NCBI GenBank assembly: GCA_029262875.1
Contig: JAJCYO010000043.1
Coordinates: forward strand, 37,692 to 101,691
Length of the DNA stretch: 64,000 nucleotides
Origin: Flavobacteriales bacterium
GTDB lineage: Bacteria > Bacteroidota > Bacteroidia > Flavobacteriales_E > Vicingaceae
Reading direction: 5' to 3'
A program made the position numbers and the translations under genes. How positions within the stretch are numbered: position 1 is the stretch's first letter; each line of letters starts with the position of its first letter. Under the pieces are notes generated by a model, which saw only the letters and a list, made by a program, of their open reading frames with translations, searched no databases and was not told the origin of the DNA. Positions 24,601 to 32,813 of the stretch are shown here, one piece after another.

Positions 24601-25134
24601 ATGAATAAGAGTTGCTGTAATGAAGTATTGAATAACGAACAGGAAAAGACCTCTTGGTTAGATAATTATCGAGAATATTTTCCAGCAGTTTTCAGTTTTA
24701 TATTGTTAATCACAGGCTTAATATTAAATCAGGTTAATCCTGAACTGTTTAAACAGGAATTGCAAATATTGGTTTATGGCATTGCTTACTTTATAGTTGG
24801 TAAGTATGCCGAAGGTGTAGCTGTAATGTTATTTTATGCTGTAGGTGAATTGTTTCAGGAAGCTGCCCTAAATAAAGCGAAGCGATCCATAGAATCACTT
24901 CTTAGTCTACAAGCTGAGGAGGTTGCAGTTTTTGAAAGGGCTAAAACACATATAAAACATCCAAAGGAAGTTGAAGTAGGACGGGTTATTCATGTTAAGC
25001 CTAGAGAGAAAGTACCACTAGATGGAACATTAATGTTAGAAATGGCTACTATGTGGGAAGCCGTTTTTGCAGATGTGGGAGTGGCATTGTTAGCGATATT
25101 AAATGCAATGAGAATTCAAAAAATGAAATTTTAA
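24601..25134 (+). pseudogene. Internally deleted P1B-type ATPase remnant
   Basis: The 177-residue frame aligns with the intact ATPase encoded at 27112-29037 in three blocks: the N-terminal 67 residues; the block KYAEGVAVMLFYAVGELFQ to REKVPLDGTL; and the C-terminal tail ATMWEAVFADVGVALLAIL. The first deletion removes about 35 residues after YFIVG; the second removes over 400, including CPC, DKTGT and the ATP-binding domain. Both deletions keep the frame and no stop is present. Codons differ widely from the intact copy, so it is not a recent duplicate. It cannot be an ATPase; it may be a decaying paralogue or a short membrane protein. Confidence 0.8.
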
Positions 25135-25141
25135 GATGCAT

Positions 25142-25169
25142 CTTTAATCCTTATGAATAAGGATTAAAG
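25142..25169 (+). terminator. Perfect 12-bp hairpin after the ATPase remnant
   Basis: CTTTAATCCTTA (25142-25153), loop TGAA, and TAAGGATTAAAG (25158-25169) form a perfect stem. It is followed by GTTCTGTT rather than a pure T-run, so termination may be partial. It separates the remnant from the His-rich gene at 25203. Confidence 0.5.
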
Positions 25170-25202
25170 GTTCTGTTACATTAACTAAAAAATAATTAAT
25201 TT

Positions 25203-25685
25203 ATGAAACAATTAAATAGAAATATTGTATTGCTCACCGTAATACTTTATTCAATTAATGCCTATTCTCAACATGACCATGGCAGCCATGGATCAGCTCA
25301 TGCAACGCATATTGAACAACCACCCCATGGAGGAATAATTAAAGAAGTAGGTAAATATAAAATTGAAATGGTTGCTGAATTATTTCTTAAAAAAGATCAG
25401 CTAAGGTTTTACTTGTTTAAAGGAAATTTCAAGACTGTTTTAAATGAAGGGATTACTGGGACACTAACTTTTAAAGATAGCGAGGGGAAAACGACTACCC
25501 AAACCTTACAAGCTAAAGGCGATGATTTTTTTGCTGCTCAACTCAATAAGCTAGATTCATTTCAAGTTATAGTAAAATTCAATATAAAGGGGAAAACAAT
25601 TTCTAGCGTATTTGCAATTAATGGTTATGGAAATAATGATAAAGAAAAGAAAAAACAAGATGCCCATAAAGGGCATCAACATTAG
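25203..25685 (+). CDS. Periplasmic protein with His-rich termini, probable metal binder
   Basis: The 160 residues start with a signal peptide (ending NAYSQ), then a histidine-rich segment (HDHGSHGSAHATH), a beta-rich core of about 100 residues (IKEVGKYKIEMVAELFLKK, ITGTLTFKDSEGK), and a His-rich end (DAHKGHQH). This resembles small periplasmic proteins found near copper and zinc efflux systems. Export and metal binding are well supported by composition; the specific metal is not. Confidence 0.65.
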   Translation: MKQLNRNIVLLTVILYSINAYSQHDHGSHGSAHATHIEQPPHGGIIKEVGKYKIEMVAELFLKKDQLRFYLFKGNFKTVLNEGITGTLTFKDSEGKTTTQTLQAKGDDFFAAQLNKLDSFQVIVKFNIKGKTISSVFAINGYGNNDKEKKKQDAHKGHQH

Positions 25686-25702
25686 TAAATAGTCATAGAA
25701 GG

Positions 25703-25757
25703 AAATGTGATTCCAAAAAGGTTAATAAAGTTGATAGGTTATTGATTAATCACATTT
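25703..25757 (+). other. Inverted repeat between two accessory genes
   Basis: AAATGTGATT (25703-25712) and AATCACATTT (25748-25757) are perfect 10-bp complements enclosing 35 nt. It could form a large hairpin after the His-rich gene or serve as a protein-binding site before the YceI-like gene. No strong T-run follows. Confidence 0.35.
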
Positions 25758-25783
25758 TCTTCGAATGACACTTAAAATGAATA

Positions 25784-26335
25784 ATGATGAAAACTATTAG
25801 TAAAATTTGTTTACTCCTTTTTAGTTTGATTGTACTAACCCAAGGAAAAGCTCAAGATGTGTATCGTACACAAAATGGGAGTATGCTAATAACAACTATT
25901 TCAGCCGATACCATTTTAAAAATTACCACTAAAGAATTATTGGTGCTATTAAATTACGAAGATGCTAAGTTTCAAATGAAGATGGATAAATCTACATTTT
26001 ATACAGGGAATGATTCTTTAGACAAAAAATTAGCTTTAATGAAGTATGATATTATTGAGTTTAATGGAAAATTAGATGTAGAATACATTAACACCAATGG
26101 TCATCCTCCGTTAGAATTTGAAGTAAAAGGAATCTTGTCAACAAATCAAAATGAAATAATAGGAACAGGGCGGTTAGAGCATATTTCTAGTAGAGGAACA
26201 TTTTCGTGTTTACTCACCCTTAAATTTAATTTAAAATTAAAAGACTTAGGGTTAAAAGTCAAAGAACTGAATTTGAAAGAAGATATTCAAATTGAAATCG
26301 TGCAAATTGTATTAAATAAATCAGCAGATCAATAA
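25784..26335 (+). CDS. YceI-like periplasmic protein
   Basis: The 183-residue product has a signal peptide (ending QGKAQ) followed by a beta-rich lipocalin-like fold with YceI traits: YRTQNGSMLITTISA at the start, VEYINTNGHPPLEFEVKGIL in the middle and a C-terminal ELNLKEDIQIEIVQIVLN. YceI proteins bind polyprenyl or similar amphiphiles in the periplasm. ATG 25787 is an equally good start. Its place among metal-export accessories is common in Bacteroidota, without a known mechanism. Confidence 0.6.
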   Translation: MMKTISKICLLLFSLIVLTQGKAQDVYRTQNGSMLITTISADTILKITTKELLVLLNYEDAKFQMKMDKSTFYTGNDSLDKKLALMKYDIIEFNGKLDVEYINTNGHPPLEFEVKGILSTNQNEIIGTGRLEHISSRGTFSCLLTLKFNLKLKDLGLKVKELNLKEDIQIEIVQIVLNKSADQ

Positions 26336-26364
26336 AAATAATTATAAACTAAAAATCAGATAAA

Positions 26365-26676
26365 ATGAAAAAACAGATCTTAACAATTGGAACAGCAATG
26401 CTATTTACATTAGGAAGTGCAACATTTATTGGTTGCGGAAATGAAGAAAATCATGAGCACGCAGAAGATGAAGAGCATGACCATGAGGCGATGGAAATGA
26501 ATGAAGGAGAACACGAACATGCTGATGGAGATCAGGAACATCATGAGAATATGAACACTAATTCTGAGGAGCATGCTCATTAATGTCCGATGAAATGTGA
26601 GGAAGATAAAATGTATGAGACAGCAGGAGAATGCCCTAAATGTGGTATGGACTTAGCTGAAGTAGGAGAACATTAA
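26365..26676 (+). pseudogene. His-rich metal-binding lipoprotein split by an in-frame TAA
   Basis: From ATG 26365 the frame encodes a lipoprotein (lipobox FIGC, C24) with a dense His/Glu stretch and reaches TAA at 26581-26583. Reading on in the same frame gives 30 more residues with CPMKCEEDK and GECPKCGMDLAEV, the heavy-metal-binding domain that normally follows in this family, often as YxCPM. The TAA therefore sits inside what should be one gene, probably one base away from a Tyr codon. The shorter 72-residue product (26365-26583) may still be made. A sequencing error is the simple alternative. A strong terminator follows the second stop. Confidence 0.75.
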
Positions 26677-26685
26677 GTACTTTTT

Positions 26686-26722
26686 AGAACAGCAGATTAT
26701 AACTTGCTGTTCTATTTTTTTT
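26686..26722 (+). terminator. Rho-independent terminator
   Basis: AGAACAGCA (26686-26694) pairs perfectly with TGCTGTTCT (26705-26713), followed by A and eight T residues (26715-26722). It ends the transcript of the split lipoprotein gene. The next gene starts 8 bp after the T-run, so that gene depends on readthrough or on a promoter inside this region. Confidence 0.85.
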
Positions 26723-26729
26723 ATAATTT

Positions 26730-27062
26730 ATGAAAAATAGAACACTAATATTTCTAGGAGTTATTCTTTATGGGTTAATTTCATGCTCAAAGCATGATGA
26801 TAGCGATCAAGGAAAATATGAAATTCGACTAGAATATAAAACCTTTCATCCGTTTCAGTTAACAGTTCCAGTTGGCACAACAGTTTTATTTAACAATGTT
26901 GGTGGAGGAGGAACACATACAGTAAGTGGTAACTTATTTAATAGTGGAAATATTAAAGTGGATGATAGCTACTCCTATACATTTAATACCGTTGGAACAT
27001 ATTCTTTTAATTGCTTTGTTCATTCAAATTCTCAAGAACGAACAAGTATAAGTGTAGAATAA
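26730..27062 (+). CDS. Small cupredoxin-like lipoprotein
   Basis: The 110-residue protein has a lipobox GLISC (C19) and a plastocyanin-like domain: FHPFQLTVPVGTTVLFNNV, the first histidine in GTHTVSG, and the C-terminal loop CFVHSNSQE with the Cys and second His of a type 1 copper site. The axial Met expected after this loop is absent; Gln or another residue may replace it, as in stellacyanin-like proteins. It would be a periplasmic copper carrier or electron donor. It starts 8 bp after a terminator and 49 bp before the P-type ATPase gene. Confidence 0.72.
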   Translation: MKNRTLIFLGVILYGLISCSKHDDSDQGKYEIRLEYKTFHPFQLTVPVGTTVLFNNVGGGGTHTVSGNLFNSGNIKVDDSYSYTFNTVGTYSFNCFVHSNSQERTSISVE

Positions 27063-27111
27063 ATAAGTGCATAATTCAAATAATAACATATAAATTAAAA
27101 ACTAACTAATT

Positions 27112-29037
27112 ATGAGTGAAGCCTGTTCAAAAGATGTTTGCTTAACAGATGAGCCAAAACCTAAAAAAGAAAGTGTTTTTGGAAAATATAAAGCCTATCT
27201 ATCTTCGATAATAAGTTTTATATTATTAGCCGTTGGAATAACTTTTAACCAACTTGAAGTAGTTTTTTTTAACACGTATTTTCAATTATTTCTATTTGGA
27301 ATAGCCTATTTAATTGTAGGTGGACCAGTAGTATGGAAAGCAATTACAAAAATTATAAAATTTGATTTTTTTAATGAGTTTTTTCTGATGAGTATAGCTA
27401 CAATTGGAGCATTTGCAATTGGTGAATATGCTGAAGGGGTGGCGGTAATGTTATTTTATTCAGTTGGGGAGTTATTTCAAGATGCAGCCGTAAATAAAGC
27501 AAAACGCTCTATCGAATCGTTACTTAAATTACAAATAGAAGAAGTAAGCGTATTAGAAAACGGAACATTAGTAATTAAACATCCAAAAGAGGTAGAACTC
27601 GGACAAGTAATCCAAGTAAAATCTGGCGAAAAGGTGGCATTAGACGGATCATTAATCAGTGAACACGCATCTTTAAATACCGCAGCTCTAACAGGAGAAT
27701 CAGTGCCCGATGACAAGAAAAAAGGAGATACCGTTTTAGCTGGAATGGTTAATCTGAATACTGTAATAGAAATTAAAATAACAGCACTTTATGCCGATAC
27801 CAAGTTATCTAAAATTCTTAAAATGGTTCAAGAAGCCAGTAGTAGAAAAGCAAAAACACAACTCTTTATCTCAAAATTTGCCAAAATTTATACGCCCATT
27901 GTTACATTTTTAGCTGTTGCTTTAACATTCTTACCCTACTTTATTGTCGATAATTATGTATTTAATGATTGGCTGTACAGAGCCTTAGTGTTTTTGGTTA
28001 TTTCTTGTCCTTGTGCGTTGGTCATTTCGATTCCACTTGGTTATTTTGGAGGTATTGGAGCAGCATCTCGCAATGGAATTTTGTTTAAAGGATCTGATTA
28101 TTTAGATAAAATGACTGAAATAGATACGGTGGTAATGGATAAAACTGGAACATTAACCAAAGGAGTTTTTGAAGTTCAAAAAATTGTTTCAGAAAGTTTA
28201 TCGGAAAAAGAATTGCTCCATATTGCTGCGGCAATAGAAGCATACTCAACACATCCAATCGCTAAAGCAATTGTAAAGTATGCCGAAGCAGATTTTAAAA
28301 AGATTGAAATAGAAAATATAGAAGAAATTTCTGGTCATGGCTTAAAAGGCGAGCTAAACAATCAAACTATTTTAGCAGGGAATAGTAGATTACTTAAAAA
28401 GTTTAATGTTGCTTATGATGAAAAAATTTCAGCAATAACAGACACGATTGTTCTAATAGCCATAGCTGGAAAGTTTTCTGGTTACATAACCATTGCAGAT
28501 ACCATAAAAGAAGATGCAGTAGAAGCCATAACGGCATTACATCATCTTAATATAAAAGAAGTAATTATGCTGTCTGGTGATAAGCAAGCTGTAGTTGATA
28601 AAATTGCAGCACAGTTAGGGTTAGATAAAGCTTTAGGAGGCTTGTTACCAGAAGATAAAGTAGATGAAGTAAGTAAATTAAAAGCAGCAGGTGGAAAAAT
28701 AGCTTTTATTGGTGATGGTATTAATGATGCTCCTGTAATAGCAATGTCTGATGTGGGAATGGCAATGGGCGGATTAGGTAGTGATACTGCCATAGAAACG
28801 GCTGATGTAGTTATTCAAACTGATCATCCTTCAAAAATTGCAACAGCCATAAAAATTGGTAAAGCAACCAAACGTATTGTTTGGCAAAACATAGGGTTAG
28901 CTTTAGGAATAAAAGTAATCGTTTTAATTCTAGGAGCTGGAGGATTAGCAACGATGTGGGAAGCAGTATTTGCTGATGTTGGGGTGGCATTGTTAGCGAT
29001 ACTGAATGCGGTGAGGATTCAAAAGATGAAATTTTAA
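27112..29037 (+). CDS. P1B-type heavy-metal translocating ATPase (Zn/Cd/Pb type)
   Basis: The 641-residue transporter has no HMA domain, but an N-terminal cysteine pair (CSKDVC). Membrane helices are followed by the actuator motif LTGESVP, the metal-site CPC in SCPCALVIS, the phosphorylation site DKTGTLTKG, the P1B signature HP in YSTHPIAKA and GDGINDAPVIAMSDVG. The last helix carries the conserved Asp in EAVFADVGVALLAILN, as in Zn/Cd/Pb exporters (ZntA/CadA group). It pumps divalent metal out of the cytoplasm using ATP. It is the intact relative of the deleted copy at 24601. Confidence 0.93.
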   Translation: MSEACSKDVCLTDEPKPKKESVFGKYKAYLSSIISFILLAVGITFNQLEVVFFNTYFQLFLFGIAYLIVGGPVVWKAITKIIKFDFFNEFFLMSIATIGAFAIGEYAEGVAVMLFYSVGELFQDAAVNKAKRSIESLLKLQIEEVSVLENGTLVIKHPKEVELGQVIQVKSGEKVALDGSLISEHASLNTAALTGESVPDDKKKGDTVLAGMVNLNTVIEIKITALYADTKLSKILKMVQEASSRKAKTQLFISKFAKIYTPIVTFLAVALTFLPYFIVDNYVFNDWLYRALVFLVISCPCALVISIPLGYFGGIGAASRNGILFKGSDYLDKMTEIDTVVMDKTGTLTKGVFEVQKIVSESLSEKELLHIAAAIEAYSTHPIAKAIVKYAEADFKKIEIENIEEISGHGLKGELNNQTILAGNSRLLKKFNVAYDEKISAITDTIVLIAIAGKFSGYITIADTIKEDAVEAITALHHLNIKEVIMLSGDKQAVVDKIAAQLGLDKALGGLLPEDKVDEVSKLKAAGGKIAFIGDGINDAPVIAMSDVGMAMGGLGSDTAIETADVVIQTDHPSKIATAIKIGKATKRIVWQNIGLALGIKVIVLILGAGGLATMWEAVFADVGVALLAILNAVRIQKMKF

Positions 29038-29038
29038 A

Positions 29039-29251
29039 CTAATATCAATTAAAGAACTCTTTTCAGAATTTAACTTAAAACTTAACGAGTCCCTTAAATG
29101 GAATGCTAAATTTGAAGCAAGTTTAATAGGATTTACTATTGATTTGACTGACAATTCGAACAACAAAGGCACTCACAATTACCCACTGAAAATAGACCAA
29201 GAAACATTGAAAAATTGAGAAAAAGAAGCTATTTTAAAGAAATACTTGTAA
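29039..29251 (+). pseudogene. Remnant of an unidentified gene without start codon
   Basis: Directly after the ATPase stop, the frame from 29039 is open for 59 codons (KELFSEFNLKLNESLKW and further), meets TGA at 29216-29218, then continues EKEAILKKYL to a second stop at 29249-29251. No start codon lies in the frame. The composition looks coding. It may be the truncated 3' part of a gene cut during assembly of the island. I do not recognise the family. Confidence 0.35.
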
Positions 29252-29297
29252 TAAAAATTTCAACTTTTATTAGTAATTTTATCCTTATATAATACCT

Positions 29298-30038
29298 GTG
29301 AACCTTCAAAAAATATCAGTTTCTTTTTCGCTCTTGAGCTTACTTTTTTCGTTCTATGGCTTGATAAAACTTATTGGGTATTATTCCTACTTCGTGCCAA
29401 ACATAGTCTTCTATCTTTCTTTTCAAGATATGATAGGTGCTGCTTTAGAAGGATTAGTTTCTGGATGGACGTTAATTTTGTTATGCTTTACTACGCTGGC
29501 CTTTTTAAATAAAAAAACGACAGATCAAATGTCATTCTTTTCTATTTTTAAGAAGAATTTAATTATTTCTATCCCTTTAGGACTTATTGTACTTTGTCTT
29601 TTTATCTTGTTAATTGATGTATTAAAAAAATTGAACGAAGTTTTCTTTATTGGAACGTCAGTAATTGTTTGTTCTATAATTGTATTTGTAGCTATTTTTA
29701 TGCCTAAGGCAATAAATAAATTTGCTGTATTATTTAATTTTAATCCCCTAACAAAGGTGCAAAAATTGTTAATCTCAACACTCCTATTAACCCAATTGGT
29801 TTACGTTTATAGTGCATTTTATGAAATGGAGCTTGTGATGGTGCAAAGGCAATTTAAAAATACGAATATCCACCTTAAATCGGGTGAAGTTCTATTAGGT
29901 GATAAAAACAATTATTATATAGGTAATATCGAAAATTATCTTTTTTACTATCATCCGAATGAGATAGATTCCCTCGAATTTACCTCCATTGTACCTATGA
30001 AGGAAGTTAGTAAGATTGATATGAATACTTTTCCATAA
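29298..30038 (+). CDS. Membrane protein of unknown function with C-terminal soluble domain
   Basis: A GTG start gives 246 residues. Five hydrophobic stretches are visible: about 8-28, 45-67, 88-108, 118-140 and 154-172. A C-terminal soluble part of about 75 residues (FKNTNIHLKSGEVLLGDKNNYYIGNIENYLFYYHPNEIDSLEF) follows, which looks beta-rich. I do not recognise it. It is the last plus-strand gene before the mobile-element genes and ends 70 bp from the convergent operon. Confidence 0.5.
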   Translation: MNLQKISVSFSLLSLLFSFYGLIKLIGYYSYFVPNIVFYLSFQDMIGAALEGLVSGWTLILLCFTTLAFLNKKTTDQMSFFSIFKKNLIISIPLGLIVLCLFILLIDVLKKLNEVFFIGTSVIVCSIIVFVAIFMPKAINKFAVLFNFNPLTKVQKLLISTLLLTQLVYVYSAFYEMELVMVQRQFKNTNIHLKSGEVLLGDKNNYYIGNIENYLFYYHPNEIDSLEFTSIVPMKEVSKIDMNTFP

Positions 30039-30108
30039 TCATCAAGCCGTTAAACCATCTATAAAATTATCCAGAATTTCTTCCTCTAAACGCATATAAT
30101 GATACATA

Positions 30109-30333
30109 TCAGTTAGTATTTTTTTCTTGTTCAACTTCAGATGGTTTCACATCCATCCATTGAATTTCGGAACGTGAATTTACAAATTGATCATAATTGC
30201 ATGATGAATGTTCTTCATCCACTTTATATCGAATAGAAACACGAGGAGTATCCATTTTTAAAATAAATTCTTCATTGGGATAGCAAATCTTATTCTCTCC
30301 CATAATGAAATGTTTGTACTTTTCTTTACTCAT
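30109..30333 (-). CDS. Small hypothetical protein, last gene of the element operon
   Basis: The 74 residues (MSKEKYKHFIMGENKICYPN) have no signal peptide, membrane segment or known motif; the C-terminus is polar. It lies 15 bp after the NTF2-like gene and ends the minus-strand operon 70 bp from the convergent metal-island gene. Confidence 0.45.
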   Translation of the reverse strand: MSKEKYKHFIMGENKICYPNEEFILKMDTPRVSIRYKVDEEHSSCNYDQFVNSRSEIQWMDVKPSEVEQEKNTN

Positions 30334-30348
30334 AATAAATAGATTTTG

Positions 30349-30690
30349 TTATTTATCTGAAAATGCAGCACTATCAAATATCAAGACAATTCTATCTATT
30401 TGACCATTGCTAACCTCAAACATCTGTGCCATTGGAGTGTTTACTCCAGCCTTAGAAAACTCATACACCAAACAAGCTGCTGATATCGTTTCAAATGACT
30501 TTAGCATTTTATACTGAAACCCAATTGCAGGGTCTTTCTTCATTGCTTGTATATAGCTCTCAGGATTATTATATTCATTGAGTGTCCCTTTGAATGTAAA
30601 CCGATCCGATAATAACGGACGTAATGCTCCCATATCTTTATCAGAGAACACAACATCCATATATTTCAAAGCCAACTCTAACGGTTTCAT
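30349..30690 (-). CDS. NTF2/SnoaL-like small protein
   Basis: The 113 residues follow the SnoaL/NTF2 cone fold: an N-terminal helix (ELALKYMDVVFSDKDMGALRPLLSDRFTFKG), then strands ending GQIDRIVLIFDSAAF. Such proteins bind small hydrophobic ligands or act as isomerases or hydrolases. No catalytic residue is certain. It is 23 bp after the preceding operon gene. A non-enzymatic role in the element is equally possible. Confidence 0.65.
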   Translation of the reverse strand: MKPLELALKYMDVVFSDKDMGALRPLLSDRFTFKGTLNEYNNPESYIQAMKKDPAIGFQYKMLKSFETISAACLVYEFSKAGVNTPMAQMFEVSNGQIDRIVLIFDSAAFSDK

Positions 30691-30713
30691 GGTGCAATTT
30701 TACGCATTGATTT

Positions 30714-31202
30714 TTAATATTTCTTAAGTAGATCAATCATTTCGTATCTGAAAGTCATTCTTTCCTCCGCTGACAATATTGAATAGGATTGTTTTACATT
30801 AGTTAGAATAATACCAAGTTGTTTTTTTGGTTGGTATAAATCTTCTTTAAGCTCATCTGGTAATGCTGATTGTAGTAAAGTCAACAGATAATCGTATTGC
30901 TCTAAAACGTGTGATTGTAGCTGACTAAGGTTTAAACTTGGTATAGGTTCATTTTGCTTGGTATAAGCAATAAGAATCCTGGAGACTTGATTGATACGTT
31001 CCAACATTGGTTTGGATAAGGAAGCAAGTAAAAGGTTAGCTTTTCGCTGTTCTTCAGGAATATCTAAATTGCGAAAATTGGCAATGTTAATATTGTCTTC
31101 TCCTATTAATAAGAAGTTCTCACCGTAAAGAGGTTTCCATTCACCTCCAGTTAATTGATTTTTTTTTGATTCCATTGTTTTGGTAGTATTGATTAATAAC
31201 AT
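30714..31202 (-). CDS. Hypothetical helical protein of the element operon
   Basis: The frame has 162 residues from ATG 31202; ATG 31175 (MESKKNQLTGGEWKP) has a better A-rich leader and may be the real start. The body is mostly helical and soluble (NIANFRNLDIPEEQRKANLL, ALPDELKEDLYQPKKQLGII). No family is recognised. It lies 2 bp after the cysteine-cluster gene, so it is co-translated in the operon. Confidence 0.5.
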   Translation of the reverse strand: MLLINTTKTMESKKNQLTGGEWKPLYGENFLLIGEDNINIANFRNLDIPEEQRKANLLLASLSKPMLERINQVSRILIAYTKQNEPIPSLNLSQLQSHVLEQYDYLLTLLQSALPDELKEDLYQPKKQLGIILTNVKQSYSILSAEERMTFRYEMIDLLKKY

Positions 31203-31204
31203 AA

Positions 31205-31864
31205 TTAATTGAGTTTGTTGTATAATAATTTTGCTAACGTATCTGATTCTGTAGCATTCATTGTTGCACTTGCAATAGCTTCTGCTTCAGTTTGAGCAAA
31301 CCATTGAATACGTTGTTTTGGGTTCTTCATATCACATAATTTGGCATCTGATAGCACCAGTAACTTTCGGCAACTGGCTGGTCGATGTTCATAGACTTTA
31401 CAGCTCTTAGTGGTGTTATCTAAAAACACACACTCCCAATCATCAAAAGGTTGGTTGTGCCAGTTCTCTCTACCATTTTTTGCTTGACGTTCAAGTTTGT
31501 CTTTGTCAATTTCAATTTTCTGCTCTTTGATATAGGCTAACAATAGGTCTGCTTCATCATCAGTAGCATCTATGTGCATGGCACAACAAGAAGAACATCC
31601 CTTTTTACAGCTAACACTTCTTCCCATTTCGCTATCCATATTTTCAGCAACCTCTAAATCAATGAGCTTGTGAAAATTCACGGCAGCACTAATTCCATCC
31701 GTTTCCTTTTTGGCTCGTTTATATTCTTCGATGTAATGCATTAACATATTTGCCATTATCGCTTTCTGTCTCTCATCAGCACGATTATATATCCCTGAAA
31801 AAATATTAGACATCCAATAAAGTCCTTCTTCTTGAGCATTTAACTTAGTTCTGGTTGTAGTCAT
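31205..31864 (-). CDS. YkgJ-family cysteine-cluster protein
   Basis: The 219 residues carry the cluster SCKKGCSSCCAMH near the centre and, after about 60 residues, WECVFLDNTTKSCKVYEHRPASCR, which together match the YkgJ (zinc/iron-chelating CxxxCxxCC) family. No signal or membrane segment is visible. Proteins of this family bind Fe-S or metal and are sometimes linked to modification of other proteins or of RNA; the role in a mobile element is unknown. The start lies 20 bp inside the preceding gene's end. Confidence 0.75.
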   Translation of the reverse strand: MTTTRTKLNAQEEGLYWMSNIFSGIYNRADERQKAIMANMLMHYIEEYKRAKKETDGISAAVNFHKLIDLEVAENMDSEMGRSVSCKKGCSSCCAMHIDATDDEADLLLAYIKEQKIEIDKDKLERQAKNGRENWHNQPFDDWECVFLDNTTKSCKVYEHRPASCRKLLVLSDAKLCDMKNPKQRIQWFAQTEAEAIASATMNATESDTLAKLLYNKLN

Positions 31865-32168
31865 GTTGTATTAGTAATTCAGGTGAACTTGCTTTGATTG
31901 TTTTCTCTCCCATTTCTTCGATAAAATGGTTACAGACTTCGCTTACAACTGTAATCATACTTCCCTCCTCAATCCCTTCTTTTTTCAATTTATTGATAAG
32001 GGCTTTTTGAGCTTTTTGGTAATTGAGTATGAGTTCAATTCCTTCGTGTTTCTCACCTCCCTGAAAAATGACCATGTGAATCACTTTGGGCATCATTAAA
32101 TTTGATTTAAGGAACCATAGAAAGTATGGCTTAATCATCTTGTCTTTTTTAAAATTTTCTATTGTCAT
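31845..32168 (-). CDS. Hypothetical protein of the element operon
   Basis: The 107 residues begin with a basic, aromatic segment (KKDKMIKPYFLWFLKSNLMMP) and continue with a helical region (GIELILNYQKAQKALINKLKKEG). No family is recognised. It overlaps the upstream gene by 4 bp (ATGA) and the downstream gene by 20 bp, which supports genuine translation within the operon. Confidence 0.5.
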   Translation of the reverse strand: MTIENFKKDKMIKPYFLWFLKSNLMMPKVIHMVIFQGGEKHEGIELILNYQKAQKALINKLKKEGIEEGSMITVVSEVCNHFIEEMGEKTIKASSPELLIQHDYNQN

Positions 32169-32794
32169 TGCTCTGATAGATTTTTAGGTGAATGATTAAA
32201 TTGTATTTGATTAGTCATTGTTGCTCGTTCTTGATTTTCCTTTTCCCAATCGCCATAATTCTCAGGATGCCAATCATTTTTTTGCTTATGTCCGCTAACA
32301 TGACCGTTGAGCTTCTTAGTATTGATGAACGATTCACCGCAATTAGGACACAAATAAGGTTGCGGTTCAAAGCGGATGCCTGCATCAAGAGCTGCGGACA
32401 CTTGCTTTGCTTCTGCGGTGATTTGCGACCCATTAGCGGTATCATCGCTTTCTTCCGCCTTTTTCTTGAAATAAAATAAATGACTAAAACTGAATATCGT
32501 TCCTGAAAGCATTATGCAAATTAGTATGGCACTCCACACGCTTTCAGGCAAGAACTGATAGACCAAATTATGTGCTAACGTTCCTAAGAAATACAGTATG
32601 GCTGTGCGAATCCATCCCTTGACGGTGAATATTAAAATGGCAAGGTCAACTCCAATAGCATAACACCACGCAAACCAAGCGTCTGGATAGTGGCTATTCA
32701 CTTTAAAGACATATACTGTATGGGCAATTTGTGGGATAAGCAGTATCGCTAATGCCAATATTCCAAATGCTTCGTTGATAATAAATTTTCTCAT
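32165..32794 (-). CDS. Membrane protein with a C-terminal C2H2 zinc finger
   Basis: This 209-residue protein has four hydrophobic segments in the first 110 residues (ILALAILLIPQIAHTVYVF, AWFAWCYAIGVDLAILIFTV and two more), a polar linker, and then one C2H2 finger near residues 148-168: CPNC, 12 residues, HVSGH (C-x2-C-x12-H-x3-H). The tail is rich in N, Q and K. A classical zinc finger on a bacterial membrane protein is unusual; the finger could bind nucleic acid or protein at the membrane. ATGA overlap with the next gene. Function unknown. Confidence 0.7.
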   Translation of the reverse strand: MRKFIINEAFGILALAILLIPQIAHTVYVFKVNSHYPDAWFAWCYAIGVDLAILIFTVKGWIRTAILYFLGTLAHNLVYQFLPESVWSAILICIMLSGTIFSFSHLFYFKKKAEESDDTANGSQITAEAKQVSAALDAGIRFEPQPYLCPNCGESFINTKKLNGHVSGHKQKNDWHPENYGDWEKENQERATMTNQIQFNHSPKNLSEQ

Positions 32795-32813
32795 ATCCTT
32801 TATGGTGCTACTG

